Origin: Thalassolituus maritimus
GTDB taxonomy: Bacteria > Pseudomonadota > Gammaproteobacteria > Pseudomonadales > Oceanobacteraceae
Length of the DNA: 64,000 nt
Assembly (NCBI RefSeq): GCF_900156675.1
Contig: NZ_FTOH01000001.1
Location: 124,001-188,000, forward strand
Direction: 5' to 3'
The notes below the pieces were generated by a model. It was not told the DNA's origin and searched no databases. It saw only the letters and a list, made by a program, of their open reading frames with translations. Each line of letters begins with the position of its first letter. Position 1 is the stretch's first letter. The translations under genes and the position numbers were made by a program. Below, piece by piece: positions 53,597 to 64,000 of this stretch.

Positions 53597-55534
53597 ATGG
53601 CAAAGAATTTCGTTTTATGGGCTGTTATCGCCGCAGTGCTGATGATGGTGTTTCAGGGACTCAATCCGGTAGACCGTAGCAACAGCTGGTCCTACTCGGA
53701 GTTCATGAAGGCTGTCGAAAGCGGTCAGGTCGAATCAGTGACTATCTCCGGACAATCCATCAAGGGGACTTCTCGTGGCGGGCAGGCATTTGAGTCTGTG
53801 TTACCCGCATTCGACGATAAGCTGATGGATACTCTGCTGGTAAATGACGTCGAAGTAATCGGCGAAAAACCAGAGAAACAGAGCTTCCTGTCTCAATTGC
53901 TATTGGCCTCCTTGCCGATACTTATCATCATCGCCGTCTTTATGCTGTTCATGCGACAGATGCAGGGTGGCGGCTCTGGTCGTGGTGGCCCGATGGCCTT
54001 CGGCAAGAGTAAAGCCAAACTGTTGAGCGAAGATCAGATCAAAACCACTTTTGGCGATGTTGCAGGTTGCGACGAAGCGAAAGAAGACGTGAAAGAACTC
54101 GTTGAGTTCCTGCGTGAGCCAGGCAAGTACCAGAAGCTGGGCGGTAAGATCCCTCGCGGTGTGCTGATGGTTGGTCAGCCTGGTACTGGTAAAACACTGC
54201 TGGCGAAAGCGATTGCGGGTGAGGCTCGTGTACCTTTCTTTTCAATTTCGGGTTCTGACTTCGTCGAGATGTTCGTCGGGGTGGGTGCTTCCCGTGTCCG
54301 TGATATGTTCGAGCAGGCGAAGAAGCAGGCTCCTTGCATTATCTTTATTGATGAGATCGATGCTGTAGGTCGCTCCCGTGGCGTAGGTATCGGTGGTGGC
54401 AACGACGAACGCGAACAGACCCTTAACCAGCTGCTGGTTGAAATGGATGGTTTTGAAGTCAATGACGGCATCATCGTGATTGCTGCGACTAACCGTCCAG
54501 ACGTACTTGACCCAGCGCTGCTTCGACCGGGCCGTTTTGACCGTCAGGTAGTTGTTGGTTTGCCGGATATTCGCGGTCGTGAGCAGATTCTTCAGGTGCA
54601 TATGAAGAAAGCACCTGTGTCTGACGATGTGAACGCATCTCTTATTGCACGCGGTACTCCAGGTTTCTCGGGTGCAGACCTTGCTAACCTGGTGAACGAG
54701 GCCGCTCTCTTTGCTGCTCGCGCTAATCGCTCTGAAGTGACGATGGAAGAGTTCGAGAAGGCAAAAGACAAGATCCTTATGGGTGCCGAGCGCAAGACCA
54801 TGGTGATGTCTGAGAAAGAGAAAGAAAATACGGCGTACCACGAGGCTGGTCATGCGATTGTTGGTCGACTCGTGCCCGAGCACGATCCGGTCTATAAGGT
54901 ATCTATCATTCCACGTGGCCGTGCCCTGGGTGTGACTATGTTCCTTCCTGAGGAAGACCGTCACTCAATCAGCAAGCGTGGTATCGAGAGCAATATCTGT
55001 TCGCTCTACGGTGGTCGTATCGCCGAAGAACTCACACTGGGCAAAGACGGTGTGACGACAGGGGCCTCGAACGATATTGAGCGTGCTACAAAGTATGCGC
55101 GTAACTATGTCACCAAGTGGGGTCTTTCTGACAAGCTGGGTGCTCAGCTGTACTCAGAGGATGAACAGAACGGGTATCTGGGTAGCTCAGGTGGTGGTCA
55201 GATGGCTCATCTTTCTGACGATACTGCGCGTTCAATTGACTCTGAAGTGAAAGAGCTGCTGGATCGCTGTTATCAGCGTGCCACTCAGATTCTGGTTGAT
55301 AACCGGGATAAACTGGAAATGATGAAAGATGCTCTGATGGAATACGAGACAATCGATTCTGATCAGATCGACGACATCATGTCGGGCACCAAGCCGCGTC
55401 CGCCGAAAGGCTGGGGCGATGGTTCAGGTGGCTCTCCGGCAGTGTCTGCGGATGACTCGGTAGAAAAAGAGTCTCGTGACATGGCCAGTGATGACGATGA
55501 TGTCGCAGGTGAGCCTGCTGGCGAACGTCAGTAG
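53597..55534 (+). CDS. ftsH: ATP-dependent zinc metalloprotease FtsH
   Basis: A 645-residue membrane AAA+ protease: two N-terminal transmembrane helices (residues about 5-20 and 100-118), Walker A GQPGTGKT, Walker [11 protein letters not shown], second region of homology [14 protein letters not shown], and zinc site HEAGH. The tail is acidic. It degrades membrane proteins and sigma-32/LpxC-type substrates. ATG 53597 ([10 protein letters not shown]) fits the family; an upstream GTG is not needed. Confidence 0.97.
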   Translation: MAKNFVLWAVIAAVLMMVFQGLNPVDRSNSWSYSEFMKAVESGQVESVTISGQSIKGTSRGGQAFESVLPAFDDKLMDTLLVNDVEVIGEKPEKQSFLSQLLLASLPILIIIAVFMLFMRQMQGGGSGRGGPMAFGKSKAKLLSEDQIKTTFGDVAGCDEAKEDVKELVEFLREPGKYQKLGGKIPRGVLMVGQPGTGKTLLAKAIAGEARVPFFSISGSDFVEMFVGVGASRVRDMFEQAKKQAPCIIFIDEIDAVGRSRGVGIGGGNDEREQTLNQLLVEMDGFEVNDGIIVIAATNRPDVLDPALLRPGRFDRQVVVGLPDIRGREQILQVHMKKAPVSDDVNASLIARGTPGFSGADLANLVNEAALFAARANRSEVTMEEFEKAKDKILMGAERKTMVMSEKEKENTAYHEAGHAIVGRLVPEHDPVYKVSIIPRGRALGVTMFLPEEDRHSISKRGIESNICSLYGGRIAEELTLGKDGVTTGASNDIERATKYARNYVTKWGLSDKLGAQLYSEDEQNGYLGSSGGGQMAHLSDDTARSIDSEVKELLDRCYQRATQILVDNRDKLEMMKDALMEYETIDSDQIDDIMSGTKPRPPKGWGDGSGGSPAVSADDSVEKESRDMASDDDDVAGEPAGERQ

Positions 55535-55559
55535 TCACTTAAGGCTCTGATGTCTCATA

Positions 55560-55586
55560 CAGGCACCGGTTTCCGGTGCCTGTTTT
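55560..55586 (+). terminator. ftsH terminator
   Basis: CAGGCACCGG-ttt-CCGGTGCCTG followed by TTTTG, ten pairs, 26 bases past the ftsH stop. folP starts 38 bases further on. Confidence 0.85.
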
Positions 55587-55623
55587 GTTTAAATCCCCCC
55601 GTATGATCTGATCGGACCTTCCT

Positions 55624-56466
55624 GTGAAACTATCTTGTGGTAATCGCACTCTCGATCTGGGTACTGCCCACGTCATGGGTATCCTCAATGTCACGCCTGA
55701 CTCCTTTTCCGATGGTGGACAGTTTAACCAGCTGGATAAAGCTATTGCTCATGCCGGGAGTATGGTCGCTGAAGGAGCCACCATTCTCGATGTGGGCGGT
55801 GAATCCACCCGGCCGGGAGCTGCTCCTGTATCTGTCGCCGAAGAGCTTGAGCGAGTAGTGCCGGTTATTGAACATATCGCCGCCAGACTGGATGTTGCGA
55901 TATCGGTCGATACAAGTACCGCAGAAGTCATCAGAGAGTCTGCAAAAGCCGGCGCACACCTTATTAACGATGTACGCGCATTGCGAAGAGAAGGTGCGCT
56001 AAAGGCCGCTGCAGAGTCAGGCCTGCCTGTATGCCTGATGCATATGCAGGGGGAACCGGACACTATGCAGAAGAATCCCAGATACGATGACGTAGTGCAG
56101 GACGTCAGGAACTTCTTAAAGGAGCGCATTGCTGCCGCTCAGGCCGCAGGTATCGCCTCTGAGCAGATACTGCTTGATCCGGGGTTCGGTTTTGGTAAAA
56201 CGCGAGTCCACAATTACACACTGCTGAATCGGCTTGAACAGATCGCAGCACTGGGATATCCATTGCTGACGGGTTTATCCCGTAAACGTATGATTGCAGA
56301 TGTGCTCAATATTAGTGGTGACGCCGTCGAGCGTGATGATGCCAGTGCAGCAGCGGCAACAGTTTGTGCGATGAAGGGCGCACGTATCATCCGCGCACAC
56401 AATGTTAAAAAGACCTGGGAAGCGATGCAGGTCGTGAATGCAACCCTGAGGGAAGGGCATGAGTAG
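55624..56466 (+). CDS. folP: Dihydropteroate synthase
   Basis: A 280-residue TIM barrel with [54 protein letters not shown] and GLSRKRM: all folate-pathway motifs that bind pterin and p-aminobenzoate. Start is GTG 55624, with no strong ribosome-binding site. It overlaps glmM by eight bases, so the two are translationally linked. The target of sulfonamides. Confidence 0.96.
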   Translation: MKLSCGNRTLDLGTAHVMGILNVTPDSFSDGGQFNQLDKAIAHAGSMVAEGATILDVGGESTRPGAAPVSVAEELERVVPVIEHIAARLDVAISVDTSTAEVIRESAKAGAHLINDVRALRREGALKAAAESGLPVCLMHMQGEPDTMQKNPRYDDVVQDVRNFLKERIAAAQAAGIASEQILLDPGFGFGKTRVHNYTLLNRLEQIAALGYPLLTGLSRKRMIADVLNISGDAVERDDASAAAATVCAMKGARIIRAHNVKKTWEAMQVVNATLREGHE

Positions 56467-57793
56467 AAAGTATTTTGGCACCGATGGTATCCGTGGACGG
56501 GTCGGTGAGGGGGCTATTACCCCTGAGTTTGTAATGCGTCTCGGTTGGGCTGCCGGTAAGGTGTTTGCCAAGCGTGGAGTGAGCCGTATTCTGATTGGTA
56601 AAGACACGCGTATTTCAGGCTATATGTTCGAATCAGCCCTGGAAGCCGGGCTGTCGGCTGCCGGTGTTGATATTGGTTTGTTGGGGCCCATTCCGACGCC
56701 TGGCATTGCTTATCTTACGCGTACTTTCCGGGCCGATGCAGGCATAGTCATCAGTGCCTCGCATAACCCTTACTATGATAATGGCATCAAGTTCTTCTCG
56801 GCCGACGGTACCAAATTGCCTGATGAAGTTGAGCTTGAGATTGAGAGCTATCTGGATCAGCCGATTGAGTGTGTTGAGTCAGATAAACTGGGTAAAGCTG
56901 TGCGCATCAACGATGCGGCGGGGCGGTATATTGAGTTCTGCAAAGGTACGGCAAATTCTCTGAATCTGCGCGGCCTCAAGTTGGTGCTGGATTGCAGTAA
57001 CGGAGCAACCTATCAGATTGCTCCAGCAGTATTCTCTGAGCTTGGCGCAAGCGTTACCACCATCGGTAATACGCCAGACGGTCTTAACATCAATAAAGAC
57101 TGCGGTTCTACCTCGCCTGAGAAACTTCGTGCTGCGGTTCTTGAACAGAAAGCTGATCTCGGAATCGCATTCGACGGTGACGGCGATCGCGTCATGATGG
57201 TCGATCACACTGGCGAGCTGGTCGATGGCGATCAGTTGCTCTTCATCGTTGCGAGCCATGCAGCTGAACAAGGACGACTGAACGGTGGGGTTGTGGGGAC
57301 TCAGATGAGCAATCTCGGTCTTGAGCTGGCATTAAAAGAGCAGGGCATCGATTTTGTGCGCGCAAAAGTGGGCGATCGCTATGTGATGCAAAAACTGGTT
57401 GAGCATAACTGGCGCTTCGGTGGCGAATCGTCCGGGCACCTTTTGTGTCTGGATGCCAACACTACCGGCGACGGTATCGTATCTGCGCTGCAGGTACTGG
57501 TTGCTTTGCGAGACACCGGTGTAGGTCTGCGTGAATGGACTGAACGTATGAGTAAGATGCCACAGACCATGATTAATGTGCGTCGCCAGCGTGATCTGGA
57601 TGTGATGGCTGATGAACGTGTCCAGCAAGCGCTTTCTGCTACAGAGAAAAAACTGGGGGATCGCGGCAGGGTGTTGTTACGTCCGTCTGGTACAGAGCCG
57701 CTGGTTCGCGTGATGGTCGAGGCTGATGACCCAGCGGTAACTCAGTTGCTGGCGCAGGAACTTGCTGAAGAAGTGAGCAAGGTGCTGGCTTAG
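56459..57793 (+). CDS. glmM: Phosphoglucosamine mutase
   Basis: A 444-residue phosphohexomutase: [11 protein letters not shown], the phosphoserine loop [16 protein letters not shown] (Ser near residue 101), metal loop [13 protein letters not shown], sugar loop GGESSGHLL and phosphate loop [14 protein letters not shown]. It makes glucosamine-1-phosphate for peptidoglycan and LPS. It overlaps the end of folP. Confidence 0.97.
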   Translation: MSRKYFGTDGIRGRVGEGAITPEFVMRLGWAAGKVFAKRGVSRILIGKDTRISGYMFESALEAGLSAAGVDIGLLGPIPTPGIAYLTRTFRADAGIVISASHNPYYDNGIKFFSADGTKLPDEVELEIESYLDQPIECVESDKLGKAVRINDAAGRYIEFCKGTANSLNLRGLKLVLDCSNGATYQIAPAVFSELGASVTTIGNTPDGLNINKDCGSTSPEKLRAAVLEQKADLGIAFDGDGDRVMMVDHTGELVDGDQLLFIVASHAAEQGRLNGGVVGTQMSNLGLELALKEQGIDFVRAKVGDRYVMQKLVEHNWRFGGESSGHLLCLDANTTGDGIVSALQVLVALRDTGVGLREWTERMSKMPQTMINVRRQRDLDVMADERVQQALSATEKKLGDRGRVLLRPSGTEPLVRVMVEADDPAVTQLLAQELAEEVSKVLA

Positions 57794-57875
57794 GCTAAAG
57801 TAGCCAGCGCTGCCCGTCTTGTTTCAGACGAGCTTCTCAGATAGTATCTGCGCTCTTTGAATTTTGGGGTGACAC

Positions 57876-58616
57876 ATGCGTCGCATATTAGTAGCCGGAA
57901 ACTGGAAGATGAACGCGTCACGCGCTCAGACTGACACTTTAATTACGGGGCTCCGTAATGCCGGTGAACTCACATGTGACCTGGCTGTGTTTCCTCCGTT
58001 TCCGTACCTGAGTCAGGCGATCTCTGTCGCTGAAGGCAGCCAGATCAGTGTGGGTGCACAGAACTGTGCAGAGGCGGACAGCGGTGCGTTCACTGGTGAA
58101 GTGTCGGCAGAAATGCTGAGCGATCTCGGTGCCAGTATGGTCATTATTGGTCACTCAGAGCGCCGGATTCTATACGGCGAGACTGACGGAGTTGTTCTGC
58201 GCAAAACACGCAAGGCACTGGATAATGGGTTGATTGCTGTTGTCTGTGTTGGAGAGACGCTGGAAGAACGTCAAGGCGGAAAAGCCGAAGAGGTTGTCGG
58301 GGCTCAGATGTCTTTGCTGATCTCTGAGCTTACAGATGCCGACTGGAAAAACGTAGTGATCGCCTACGAACCAGTATGGGCGATCGGTACTGGCGAAACA
58401 GCAACACCAGAGCAGGCGCAGGCAATTCACGCGTTTATTCGTGGATTATTGACTGAACGGAGCGCAGATCTTGCTGCTGCAACTCGCCTGCTTTATGGCG
58501 GAAGCGTAAAAGCTGCAAATGCGGCTGAATTATTTTCACAACAGGATATCGACGGTGGTCTGGTCGGCGGGGCATCCCTCGATGTAGATGAATTTCTCGG
58601 TATTTGTCGGGCATAA
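57876..58616 (+). CDS. tpiA: Triosephosphate isomerase
   Basis: A 246-residue TIM barrel: GNWKMNAS (Lys11-type), IIGHSERR (His near 93), catalytic Glu in AYEPVWAIGTG and phosphate loop YGGSVKAANA. It interconverts dihydroxyacetone phosphate and glyceraldehyde-3-phosphate. The glmM-tpiA-secG order is that of Pseudomonas and Oceanospirillales, unlike E. coli. Confidence 0.97.
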   Translation: MRRILVAGNWKMNASRAQTDTLITGLRNAGELTCDLAVFPPFPYLSQAISVAEGSQISVGAQNCAEADSGAFTGEVSAEMLSDLGASMVIIGHSERRILYGETDGVVLRKTRKALDNGLIAVVCVGETLEERQGGKAEEVVGAQMSLLISELTDADWKNVVIAYEPVWAIGTGETATPEQAQAIHAFIRGLLTERSADLAAATRLLYGGSVKAANAAELFSQQDIDGGLVGGASLDVDEFLGICRA

Positions 58617-58631
58617 GGGCTCAGGATTTTT

Positions 58632-59036
58632 ATGGAACAGATTATTCTCATCGGTCACATCGTCATTGCTATCGCGATTATCGCTTTCGTTCTGATGCAG
58701 CAAGGTAAGGGTGCTGACGCTGGCGCTTCGTTTGGTTCAGGTGCATCTCAGACCGTATTCGGTTCTGCGGGTTCTGCCAATTTTCTGAGTCGTACTACAG
58801 CAATTCTCGCTACCGCATTTTTCATTACCAGTCTGGGTTTGGCCATTTATGCCAAGCAAAAGGCCTCTGGTGCAGATGAAGCAGGAATTCCTACACTGGA
58901 AGTGCAAGAAGTACTTGAGCAAGACACCCCAGTTGTGGAAGAATACGCGCCGTCTGAAGATGACGCTCCAGAACTGGACGCTTCTGCTGAAGCAGATAGC
59001 CCGGTTGTGGAAACAACGGAAGAAACGACTAAGTAA
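58632..59036 (+). CDS. secG: Preprotein translocase subunit SecG
   Basis: A 134-residue protein with two transmembrane helices ([40 protein letters not shown]) and between them [20 protein letters not shown], the SecG cytosolic loop. The C-terminal 60 residues are unusually acidic. It enhances SecYEG translocation. It lies 15 bases after tpiA. Confidence 0.95.
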   Translation: MEQIILIGHIVIAIAIIAFVLMQQGKGADAGASFGSGASQTVFGSAGSANFLSRTTAILATAFFITSLGLAIYAKQKASGADEAGIPTLEVQEVLEQDTPVVEEYAPSEDDAPELDASAEADSPVVETTEETTK

Positions 59037-59051
59037 TTTCTTCCCCTGTGT

Positions 59052-59137
59052 GCGGATGTGGTGGAATTGGTAGACACGCCATCTTGAGGGGGTGGTGAGC
59101 AACGCTCGTGCGAGTTCGAGTCTCGCCATCCGCACCA
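59052..59137 (+). tRNA. tRNA-Leu (anticodon GAG)
   Basis: An 86-nt type II tRNA. Acceptor GCGGATG pairs with CATCCGC, CCA is encoded, the T arm is GAGTTCGAGTCTC-like, the long variable arm is GGTGAGCAACGCTC, and the anticodon loop TTGAGGG gives GAG. E. coli has leuU (GAG) in the same place between secG and rimP. Confidence 0.93.
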
Positions 59138-59174
59138 ACTTATTCCGATGATCGTGACTGAACGGTCATCTGAG

Positions 59175-59200
59175 AAAGCGGACCAGGGTTCGCTTTTTTT
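59175..59200 (+). terminator. Terminator after tRNA-Leu
   Basis: AAAGCGGACC-a-GGGTTCGCTTT with one mismatch and a T-run of seven. Ends the secG-tRNA transcript. Confidence 0.65.
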
Positions 59201-59218
59201 ATTGGCAGCGCGTATAAT
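59191..59218 (+). promoter_or_regulatory. Possible promoter of the rimP-nusA-infB operon
   Basis: Perfect -10 TATAAT at 59213-59218; a weak -35 (TTCGCT, 59190-59195) at 17-base spacing. Transcription would begin near 59225, just before the first leader hairpin. Confidence 0.45.
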
Positions 59219-59233
59219 GCGGCTGCTTATTTG

Positions 59234-59260
59234 AAAAGCCCCTCACGTCAGGGGCTTTTT
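59234..59260 (+). terminator. Leader terminator 1 of rimP operon
   Basis: AAAAGCCCCT-cacgtc-AGGGGCTTTT with trailing T. Ten pairs, about ten bases after the predicted start of transcription. Confidence 0.75.
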
Positions 59261-59351
59261 AGTAGCTGGCATTCTGAAATTGTTTGTTTATGGATGCTCA
59301 GTATCACAGGAATCTGCTTAGCGGATTCCGGTCTGCAAAAGGCAGTAGCGG

Positions 59352-59377
59352 ACTGGGCACATGTTGCCCAGTTTTTG
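59352..59377 (+). terminator. Leader terminator 2 of rimP operon
   Basis: ACTGGGCA-catgt-TGCCCAGT followed by TTTTG, eight pairs, 37 bases before the rimP GTG. A second barrier inside the leader; likely target of NusA feedback. Confidence 0.75.
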
Positions 59378-59413
59378 TTTGTGGCGAGAGCCAAATCCCC
59401 GGGAGAATTAATC

Positions 59414-59872
59414 GTGGCAAAAGAGAGTCTGTTGAACGAACTGCTCGGTCCGGTCGTTGAGTCCATGGGATATACCTTCTGGGGGCTGGAGTACTTGTCT
59501 CAGGGCAAGGACACTGTATTGCGTGTGTTTATTGATCACGAAAACGGTATCACCGTTGATGACTGCGCTGCAGTCAGTCGTCAGATCAGTAGTGTGATGG
59601 ATGTAGAAGATCCGATCTCTCAGGTTTACAACCTGGAAGTGTCATCCCCAGGTATGGACCGTCCTGTTTTTACACTAGAGCAGTACGCGTCATTAGCAGG
59701 AAATATTATCGACGTACGTTTACGCATGGCGTTTGACGGGCGGCGGAAATTCAAGGGCCAATTAATTGGTGTGGAGCAGGAAGACATCGTTCTTCGCGTT
59801 GACGATAACGAATACCTGTTGCCTATCGAGCTGATTGAAAAGGCTAACGTTGTTCCACAATTCAAGGATTAA
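59414..59872 (+). CDS. rimP: Ribosome maturation factor RimP
   Basis: A 152-residue protein: LGPVVESMGYTFWGLEYLSQ, LRVFIDHENGITVDDCAAVS, VYNLEVSSPGMDRPVFTLEQ and a C-terminal SH3-like domain. It aids 30S maturation. Start is GTG 59414 with GGGAGAATTAATC before it; the longer upstream frame crosses the leader terminators and is not coding. Confidence 0.95.
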   Translation: MAKESLLNELLGPVVESMGYTFWGLEYLSQGKDTVLRVFIDHENGITVDDCAAVSRQISSVMDVEDPISQVYNLEVSSPGMDRPVFTLEQYASLAGNIIDVRLRMAFDGRRKFKGQLIGVEQEDIVLRVDDNEYLLPIELIEKANVVPQFKD

Positions 59873-59894
59873 GGTTGCAAAGCGAGGCTAGAAG

Positions 59895-61391
59895 ATGAGC
59901 AAAGAAATTCTCCTGGTCGCGGAAGCGGTTTCCAACGAGAAAGGCGTTTCCAGGGAAATTATTTTTCAGGCGATCGAATCGGCGTTGGCCGCAGCAGCGA
60001 AAAAACGTTACGAAGATGAAGAGGCCGTTATCCGTGTGGATATCGACCGTAAGACGGGCGACTACGAAACTTTCCGTAGCTGGCTGGTTGTAAGCAATGA
60101 CGTGGTACCGGGTCTTGGTGATGAGCTGACCCTGGAAGAAGCACACGAAATTGATACCAACCTGCAGCCGGGTGATACCTACGAAATTCAGGTAGAGAAT
60201 CCTGATTTCGGTCGTATTGCCGCACAGGCCGCAAAACAGATCATCGTACAGAAAGTTCGTGAAGCTGAGCGTGCTCAGGTCGTTGAACAGTACGAACACC
60301 GTGTCGGCGAGCTGATCGGCGGCACAGTGAAAAAAGTAACGCGTGACAACGTTATCGTCGACCTTGGTAATAATGCTGAAGCATTGATGCCTAAAGATCA
60401 GTTGATTGGTCGTGAAATCATGCGTATGGGCGATCGTATTCGCGCCATTCTGTTTGATATCCGTCCGGAAAATCGTGGTCCTCAGCTGATGCTGAGCCGC
60501 ACAGTACCAGCCATGCTGATTGAGCTGTTCCGTATCGAAGTGCCGGAAATTTCAGAAGAAGTGATTGAAATTAAAGGTGCTGCACGTGATCCGGGTTCGC
60601 GCGCTAAAATCGCTGTGAAATCTAACGATAAACGAATCGACCCTGTTGGTGCTTGTGTGGGCATGCGTGGTGCACGTGTTCAGGCAGTAACCAACGAACT
60701 GGGTGGTAACGAGCGTATCGACATTGTTCTGTGGGACGACAACCCAGCGCAGTTGGTAATCAATGCAATGGCTCCGGCTGAAGTTGCGTCGATTGTTGTT
60801 GATGAAGAAACCAACTCAATGGATGTTGCCGTTGCAGAAGACAATCTCGCTCAGGCTATTGGCCGGGGTGGTCAGAATGTTCGACTGGCTTCTGAACTGA
60901 CGGGTTGGGAAATCAACGTCATGACGGAAGAAGACGCCATCGAGAAACAGAACGAAGAAGCGTCCGGCTTTATTGAAGGCTTTATGAACAGCCTTGATAT
61001 CGACGAAGACTTCGCGACACTTCTGGTGGAAGAGGGCTTTACTACCCTCGAAGAAATCGCCTACGTACCTATGGAAGAAATGCTCCAGATTGATGGCCTT
61101 GATGAGGATATCGTGACTGAGCTGCGTAATCGCGCCAAAGATGTGTTGCTGACTCAGGCGATTGCGTCTGAAGAAGTACTCGAATCAGCACAGCCGGCGG
61201 AAGACCTTCTGAATATGGAAGGCATGGACAAGCATCTGGCATTGGTTCTCGCAAGCAAAGGTATCTGCACGATGGAAGACCTTGCTGAGCAATCAATTGA
61301 TGACCTGCTGGATGTAGAAGGGATGACCGAAGAAAAAGCGGGCGAGCTGATCATGACTGCCCGTAAGCCTTGGTTTGAAGGCACTGAATAA
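59895..61391 (+). CDS. nusA: Transcription termination/antitermination factor NusA
   Basis: A 498-residue protein: N-terminal RNA polymerase-binding domain, S1 domain ([20 protein letters not shown]), KH1/KH2 ([38 protein letters not shown]) and two acidic repeats with [20 protein letters not shown]. It modulates pausing, termination and antitermination and probably feeds back on its own leader. Confidence 0.97.
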   Translation: MSKEILLVAEAVSNEKGVSREIIFQAIESALAAAAKKRYEDEEAVIRVDIDRKTGDYETFRSWLVVSNDVVPGLGDELTLEEAHEIDTNLQPGDTYEIQVENPDFGRIAAQAAKQIIVQKVREAERAQVVEQYEHRVGELIGGTVKKVTRDNVIVDLGNNAEALMPKDQLIGREIMRMGDRIRAILFDIRPENRGPQLMLSRTVPAMLIELFRIEVPEISEEVIEIKGAARDPGSRAKIAVKSNDKRIDPVGACVGMRGARVQAVTNELGGNERIDIVLWDDNPAQLVINAMAPAEVASIVVDEETNSMDVAVAEDNLAQAIGRGGQNVRLASELTGWEINVMTEEDAIEKQNEEASGFIEGFMNSLDIDEDFATLLVEEGFTTLEEIAYVPMEEMLQIDGLDEDIVTELRNRAKDVLLTQAIASEEVLESAQPAEDLLNMEGMDKHLALVLASKGICTMEDLAEQSIDDLLDVEGMTEEKAGELIMTARKPWFEGTE

Positions 61392-61417
61392 TCACTCGCC
61401 CGGTATAGGAGAAACGT

Positions 61418-63946
61418 ATGGCAGATGTAACAGTTAAAGAACTCGCCGACGTGGTAGGGACGAGCACAGACCGCCTGCTCTCCCAAATGAAAGAAGCGGG
61501 CCTGCCTCAGAGCGCTGAGACTGACACCGTAAATGACGAGCAGAAGCAAAGCCTGCTCGCATTTCTGAAAAAAAGTCACGGCGAAGCTGACGCTGAGCCA
61601 AAAAAAATCACTCTGAAGCGTAAAGTTACTACGACTTTAAAAACAGGTCAGGGTGGTAAGAAAGCGGTCAATATCGAAGTACGTAAGAAGCGTACTTATG
61701 TGAAACGCGAAGAAGTTGATGTCGCGGCTGAGAAAGCCCGTCAGGAAGAAGAAGCGCGTATCGCTGCAGAAAAAGAAGCGGCCCTGAAGGCTCAGGCTGA
61801 AGCTGAGAAAGCGGCAGCTGAGGAAGCTGAGAAAGCTAAGGCGGCTGCAAGCAAAGCTGAATCAGCGCCAGCGGCAAGCGAGCCTGCACCTAAAGTTGAA
61901 GCGAAAGAAGCGCCTAAGAAGAAGGCGGAAGCAAAACCAGCTCCAACGCCTGAAGAAGACGCTGCGCAGAAACGTGCGGCAGCAGAAGCAGCTCAGCAGC
62001 GTGACGATCATCGTAAGAAGGCTAAAACGCCAGAGCGTAAGCGCACTGACAAAGACAGCCGCTTCGATAACGAAGACAACAATGGCGGGCGCAATCAGCG
62101 TCGACCAAAAGCTAAACTTAAGACTAAAGGTCGCAGCAGTAATCGTAATGCGAATAACGAGCATGCGTTTACTAAACCGACTGCGCCAGTGGTTCGCGAA
62201 GTTGAGCTGCCTGAAACCATTACGGTTGGTGACCTGGCATCCAAGATGTCTGTGAAAGCCGGTGAAGTGATCAAAGAGCTGATGAAAATGGGTGTTATGG
62301 CAACCATTAACCAGCCTCTGGATCAGGATACTGCGACTCTGGTCGTCGAAGAAATGGGTCATAAAGTATCTAAGCTGATCGCAGACAACCAGCTTGAGCA
62401 GGATGTCACTGAAGCCGTTAACTATGACGGTGACCAGACGACTCGTGCGCCGGTTGTTACCGTGATGGGTCACGTTGACCACGGTAAAACGTCACTGCTG
62501 GATTACATCCGTAGCTCACGCGTAGCGTCAGGCGAAGCGGGTGGTATTACTCAGCACATTGGTGCGTATCACGTTGAAACTGATCATGGCATGGTCTCTT
62601 TCCTCGATACACCGGGACACGCAGCGTTTACCTCAATGCGTGCGCGTGGTGCACAGGCGACGGACGTGGTTATTCTCGTTGTTGCTGCCGATGATGGTGT
62701 GATGCCTCAGACGGAAGAAGCGGTTCAGCATGCGAAGTCAGCAGGTGTACCTCTGGTTGTTGCTGTTAACAAGATGGATAAAGAAGGTGTTGACCCGGAT
62801 CGTGTTAAAAACGAACTGTCAGCGCGTGATGTTATCCCAGAAGATTGGGGTGGTGACGTTCCGTTTATCCCGGTTTCTGCGAAAACGGGTATGGGCATCG
62901 AAACCCTCCTCGAAGCCGTACTGCTGCAAGCTGAATTGCTTGAGCTGAAAGCGCACTTCGATGGCCCGGGTCAGGGTGTCGTGGTTGAATCACGTCTGGA
63001 TAAAGGTCGTGGTCCGGTTGCCACTCTGCTGGTTCAGAACGGTACTTTGAAGAAGGGCGACGTTGTTCTCGCCGGTACCTGTTACGGCCGAGCTCGTGCA
63101 TTGCTGGATGAAAACGGTAAACAGACTGATTCAGCGGGCCCGTCTATTCCGGTCGAGATTCTCGGCTTAAATGGCACGCCGGATGCTGGTGACAACTTTA
63201 TGGTTGTCGAGAACGAGAAGAAGGCTCGTGAAGTGGCCGAGTTCCGTGAGACCAAGCTGAAAGAACAGCTTCAGCAGCGTCAGCAGGCCGCGAAACTGGA
63301 TGCACTGTTTGCCGGCATGGCGGAAGGTGAAGTTGCTGCACTGAACGTGGTTGTTAAGACCGACGTACGTGGTTCACTCGAAGCGATCGTGTCTTCACTG
63401 CAGAAGCTCGCGACCGATGAAGTGAAAGTAAACGTTGTTGCCTCAGGTGTTGGTGGTATCACCGAAACTGACGCCACCCTGGCCGTTGCGGCGGGTGCGG
63501 TACTGTTCGGCTTCAACGTCCGTGCCGATAACGCAGCGAAGAAAGTTGTCGAGAACAACGATGTGGATATGCGCTACTACAGCGTTATTTACGATCTGAT
63601 TGATGACGTGAAACAGGCAATGGCTGGTCTGCTGGCGCCTGAGCTGCGTGAAGAGATCGTCGGTATTGCTGAAGTACGTGACGTATTCAAGTCGCCTAAG
63701 TTTGGTCAGATTGCTGGCTGTATGGTGACCGAAGGTACGATTTACCGTAACAAGAAGATCCGCGTACTGCGTGAAAACGTGGTGATCTATGAAGGTGAAC
63801 TTGAATCCCTGCGTCGCTTCAAAGACGACGTTCAGGAAGTTCGCCAGAGCACAGAGTGCGGTATCGGTGTGAAGAACTATCAGGACGTTCGCCCAGGCGA
63901 TCAGATTGAAGTCTTCGATGTGAAAGAGGTCGCACGTACTCTGTAA
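61418..63946 (+). CDS. infB: Translation initiation factor IF-2
   Basis: An 842-residue protein: N-terminal IF2_N domain ([20 protein letters not shown]), a long Ala/Lys/Glu-rich linker (about 70-250), second IF2_N ([20 protein letters not shown]), and a G domain with [19 protein letters not shown] and NKMDKEG. Domains II-IV bind fMet-tRNA. GGAG precedes ATG 61418. Normal length. Confidence 0.97.
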   Translation: MADVTVKELADVVGTSTDRLLSQMKEAGLPQSAETDTVNDEQKQSLLAFLKKSHGEADAEPKKITLKRKVTTTLKTGQGGKKAVNIEVRKKRTYVKREEVDVAAEKARQEEEARIAAEKEAALKAQAEAEKAAAEEAEKAKAAASKAESAPAASEPAPKVEAKEAPKKKAEAKPAPTPEEDAAQKRAAAEAAQQRDDHRKKAKTPERKRTDKDSRFDNEDNNGGRNQRRPKAKLKTKGRSSNRNANNEHAFTKPTAPVVREVELPETITVGDLASKMSVKAGEVIKELMKMGVMATINQPLDQDTATLVVEEMGHKVSKLIADNQLEQDVTEAVNYDGDQTTRAPVVTVMGHVDHGKTSLLDYIRSSRVASGEAGGITQHIGAYHVETDHGMVSFLDTPGHAAFTSMRARGAQATDVVILVVAADDGVMPQTEEAVQHAKSAGVPLVVAVNKMDKEGVDPDRVKNELSARDVIPEDWGGDVPFIPVSAKTGMGIETLLEAVLLQAELLELKAHFDGPGQGVVVESRLDKGRGPVATLLVQNGTLKKGDVVLAGTCYGRARALLDENGKQTDSAGPSIPVEILGLNGTPDAGDNFMVVENEKKAREVAEFRETKLKEQLQQRQQAAKLDALFAGMAEGEVAALNVVVKTDVRGSLEAIVSSLQKLATDEVKVNVVASGVGGITETDATLAVAAGAVLFGFNVRADNAAKKVVENNDVDMRYYSVIYDLIDDVKQAMAGLLAPELREEIVGIAEVRDVFKSPKFGQIAGCMVTEGTIYRNKKIRVLRENVVIYEGELESLRRFKDDVQEVRQSTECGIGVKNYQDVRPGDQIEVFDVKEVARTL

Positions 63947-63972
63947 TCACGAGTGTGTGAGCCATAGACCAG

Positions 63973-63993
63973 AGCCCGGCCATGCCGGGCTTT
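63973..63993 (+). terminator. Hairpin after infB
   Basis: AGCCCGGC-cat-GCCGGGCT followed by TT. Eight strong pairs but only a short T-run, so possibly an attenuator before the next gene of the operon (outside the window). Confidence 0.55.
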
Positions 63994-64000
63994 GGTGTCT

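Noticed and set aside
61862-62482. Long antisense open frame inside infB (and similar ones in carB, nusA and ftsH)
   Set aside because: Shadows of highly biased sense genes; compositions rich in Arg, Phe and Leu without domains.

Overview
The window is a piece of chromosome from a marine-type gammaproteobacterium. The housekeeping half (about 29,978-64,000) has the gene order and protein style of the Oceanospirillales/Pseudomonas side of the class: ssrA-smpB, ratA-rnfH, bamE, fur, recN, grpE-dnaK-dnaJ, dapB, carA-carB-greA, and the block rlmE-ftsH-folP-glmM-tpiA-secG-tRNA-Leu(GAG)-rimP-nusA-infB. A HapR/LuxR-family TetR regulator and a PA3286-like KAS III also fit. The species cannot be named from the sequence alone.

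Bases 1 to about 29,978 are a genomic island. It is AT-richer, dense in hypothetical and mobile genes, and ends with a P4-type tyrosine integrase (28,562-29,815) facing the 3' end of the tmRNA gene, a classical integration site. The other end lies outside the window. The island is a mosaic. It starts with a Lamassu-like pair (Cap4/DUF4297-type nuclease plus a Rad50-like ATPase, cut by the window edge). Next come a zinc metallopeptidase and an ankyrin-repeat protein with an unknown partner. From 5,959 to 13,786 there is an integrative mobilizable element: VirD4-like coupling ATPase, membrane and VWA proteins, MobC-like protein, MOBP-like relaxase and large serine recombinase, with no mating-pore genes. 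A phage-satellite remnant (YagK/YfjJ protein and AlpA), a two-gene operon with a membrane-anchored protein, a CoiA-like zinc protein, an AHH-nuclease/Imm11-like toxin-immunity pair, DUF932 and small membrane/lipoproteins, and an XRE regulator follow.

The most unusual cargo is a tight five-gene operon at 28,107-24,384 on the minus strand: cysteine-dioxygenase-like enzyme, clavaminate-synthase/AsnO-type Fe(II)/2-oxoglutarate oxygenase, TSUP exporter, YdfG-like dehydrogenase and CysE-like acetyltransferase. It reads like a compact pathway that builds or degrades a small oxidised amino-acid or sulfur compound and moves it across the membrane. I know of no described system with this composition.

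The core half carries readable regulation: tandem LexA boxes before recN, sigma-32 promoters before grpE and dnaK, a promoter-plus-terminator attenuator in the carAB leader, tandem terminators in the rimP-nusA-infB leader, a 20-base perfect palindrome shared by the stop codons of rnfH and bamE, and five copies of a dispersed palindromic repeat between dnaK and the START-domain gene.
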